NCBI GenBank assembly: GCA_035645115.1
Contig: DASQNF010000092.1
Span: 1 to 24,338, forward strand
Reading direction: 5' to 3'
DNA from: JACVRW01 sp035645115
GTDB taxonomy: Bacteria; Actinomycetota; Thermoleophilia; Solirubrobacterales; Thermoleophilaceae
DNA length: 24,338 bases
The notes beneath the pieces were generated by a model that had not been told where the DNA came from, ran no database searches, and saw only the letters and a list, made by a program, of their open reading frames with translations. Positions 23,423 through 24,338 of this stretch are shown here, piece by piece (the stretch's first letter is position 1; each line of letters opens with the position of its first letter). The position numbers and the translations under genes were made by a program.

Positions 23423-23448
23423 GGGAGCGGCGCTCCGGAGCGGCTCAC
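23419..23448 (-). CDS. 9-residue relay mini-ORF before the DUF6504 gene
   Basis: GTG 23448 overlaps the TGA of the preceding mini-ORF. The frame reads VSRSGAPLP and stops at a TGA (23421-23419) overlapping the ATG of the next gene. A GGAG sits about 10 nt before that ATG, inside the repeat unit. Confidence 0.45.
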   Translation of the reverse strand: MSRSGAPLP

Positions 23449-23550
23449 GGGAGCGGCGCTCCGGAGCGGCTCGCGGGACCGGCGCGTCCGGGGCGGCTAG
23501 GGAGGCCGGGACGTCCGGGGCGGCTCACGAGGCCGGCGCGTCCGGAAACG
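23423..23550. repeat. ~26-bp tandem repeats across the imuB end
   Basis: Two identical-but-one copies (23423-23448 and 23449-23474) are followed by diverged copies at 23475-23500 and about 23501-23528 (28 nt). A partial copy lies inside the last codons of imuB. On the minus strand each unit begins with a version of NTGAGCCGC and contains a self-complementary CTCCGGAG. Two inner units have lost the GTGA (CTAG, GCGA). The array separates imuB from the DUF6504 start by about 100 bp. Confidence 0.9.
23445..23528 (-). CDS. 27-residue relay mini-ORF after imuB
   Basis: GTG 23528 overlaps the imuB stop (GTGA, 23528-23525). The frame runs through three repeat units (it begins VSRPGRPGLPSRPGR) and ends at a TGA overlapping the GTG of the 9-codon ORF. 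The product is a low-complexity Arg/Pro/Gly/Ser peptide, probably without function of its own. Confidence 0.45.
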   Translation of the reverse strand: MSRPGRPGLPSRPGRAGPASRSGAPLP

Positions 23551-24338
23551 GCGCCAGCAGCGCCCGGCGCTCCGGGATGCGCGAGTCCGGGTCCACGTCG
23601 AGCACTCGCAGGGCGGCGTCCGCGCCGGCGGCCTGGCGGGCCTGGCGGACGGCCTCGCCGAGCCGCCCGCGGCGAACCGCGGCGGCCTCGTCGAGCAGAC
23701 GGCCCTGGTCGTGTGCCGGCGGTCCGAACGCCTCCACCTCGAGCGCGAGCGACTCGGACGGGGCCGGCAGCTCGGCCAGCTTCGGTGCGAGCGCCAGCCG
23801 GATGCGGGCGGGGTCGGCGCTCGCCCGCCGCAGCGTGACCGCGGTGCGCCAGGTGCCACCGGTGACGAAGCGCGCCGACACGGCGAGCGCCCGCAGCGAG
23901 CGCCCGCGCCGCTCACGGCGGGCGAGCACGCGCGCGATCAGCAGCTCGAGCGCGCGCTCGAGCTGCTGTCCCGAGGCGGCCTCGGGCAGGTCGAGCCGCT
24001 CGCTCACGGGCTCCGGCGGCCGCCGCGGCTCGATCGGCGTGTCCCGGCCGCGGGCGAGATCGAGCGCGAGCAGCCCCGGGTGCCCGAAGCGCTCCGCCAC
24101 CGCGCGGGCGGACAGCACGGCGACCTCCCCGAGCGTGCGAACACCGAGCCGCTCGAGCACCTCGGGCAGCGCCTGGAGCTCGGGACGGGTGCGCAGCAGG
24201 CCGACCGGAAGCGGCGCAAGGAAGTCCCGCACACGGGAGTCCTCGACCACAACGGCGCCGGAAGGCAAGGCGCCGAGCGGGCTACCCGCCGGCGCAACGC
24301 GCGCCAGGCCGCGGCGGCGCGGCCGCGCCTCGAGCGCC
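23525..24338 (-). CDS. imuB: ImuB-like Y-family polymerase homologue, N-terminus beyond the right edge
   Basis: The visible 270 residues are the C-terminal half of an ImuB-type protein, the catalytically inactive Y-family member that links ImuA and DnaE2 to the sliding clamp in SOS mutagenesis. Recognisable parts are the Arg-rich segment RPRRRGLARVAPAG, VRDFLAPLPVGLL, the helix-hairpin-helix-like ERLGVRTLGEVAVL, and a little-finger-like region (VSERLDLPEAASGQQLERAL onward). DQGRLLD may be a loose clamp-binding motif (QLxLF type). The frame is open to the window end, so the active-site region cannot be judged. The context (DUF6504-like gene, SOS-boxed dnaE2 on the same strand) agrees. A plain DinB polymerase is less likely but not excluded. 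Confidence 0.82.
   Translation of the reverse strand, partial: ALEARPRRRGLARVAPAGSPLGALPSGAVVVEDSRVRDFLAPLPVGLLRTRPELQALPEVLERLGVRTLGEVAVLSARAVAERFGHPGLLALDLARGRDTPIEPRRPPEPVSERLDLPEAASGQQLERALELLIARVLARRERRGRSLRALAVSARFVTGGTWRTAVTLRRASADPARIRLALAPKLAELPAPSESLALEVEAFGPPAHDQGRLLDEAAAVRRGRLGEAVRQARQAAGADAALRVLDVDPDSRIPERRALLAPFPDAPAS

Overview
The window is very GC-rich (third codon positions almost always G or C) and reads as chromosome of a high-GC Gram-positive bacterium. The evidence includes GTG/TTG starts, -10-only near-leaderless promoters, an actinobacterial SOS box (CGAAC-N4-GTTCG), a tlyA-nadK-recN block and an ImuB/DnaE2 mutasome. My best guess, from gene style only, is the deep-branching actinobacterial class Thermoleophilia. 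No plasmid, phage, insertion sequence, CRISPR array, rRNA or tRNA gene was recognised.

Left part (1-9.05 kb), mostly minus strand: efp - nusB - xseB - ispA - dxs, then tlyA - nadK - recN (recN runs off the left edge). This resembles the order known from Firmicutes (nusB-folD-xseA-xseB-ispA-dxs-tlyA-ahrC-recN), with folD and xseA missing between nusB and xseB. Two plus-strand genes (an OsmC-like protein and an M42 aminopeptidase) sit between dxs and tlyA. The tlyA/osmC gap holds a perfect CRP/GlxR-type operator, a correctly spaced -10 and two hairpins, which together look like a small RNA gene. A divergent symmetrical promoter pair separates efp from a 66-codon plus-strand ORF.

Middle part (9.05-13.4 kb): a LACTB2-like metallo-hydrolase (minus). 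It is followed on the plus strand by a membrane GAF-PAS-PAS-GAF-SpoIIE phosphatase and a small RsbW-type ATPase. Between those two lies a stretch matching the SigB/SigF stress-promoter consensus (GTTG-N16-GGGTAA). Together they suggest a partner-switching stress module.

Right part (13.4-24.3 kb), all minus strand: imuB (runs off the right edge), a DUF6504-like gene, a secreted beta-propeller protein, a membrane GGDEF-EAL protein, a GAF-GAF-GGDEF cyclase, dnaE2 with an SOS box on its start codon, and a DUF72 gene. The mutasome genes imuB and dnaE2 are thus separated by a c-di-GMP signalling block.

The most unusual signal is a repeated architecture at gene junctions. At tlyA/nadK, imuB/DUF6504 and, less clearly, nusB/xseB, the expected 4-nt stop/start overlap (NTGA) has been multiplied by short tandem duplication. 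This leaves one or two tiny ORFs whose start overlaps the upstream stop and whose stop overlaps the downstream start. The spacing is always 2 modulo 3 (65, 80 then 26, and 29 nt), the only phase that keeps an unbroken stop-start relay.
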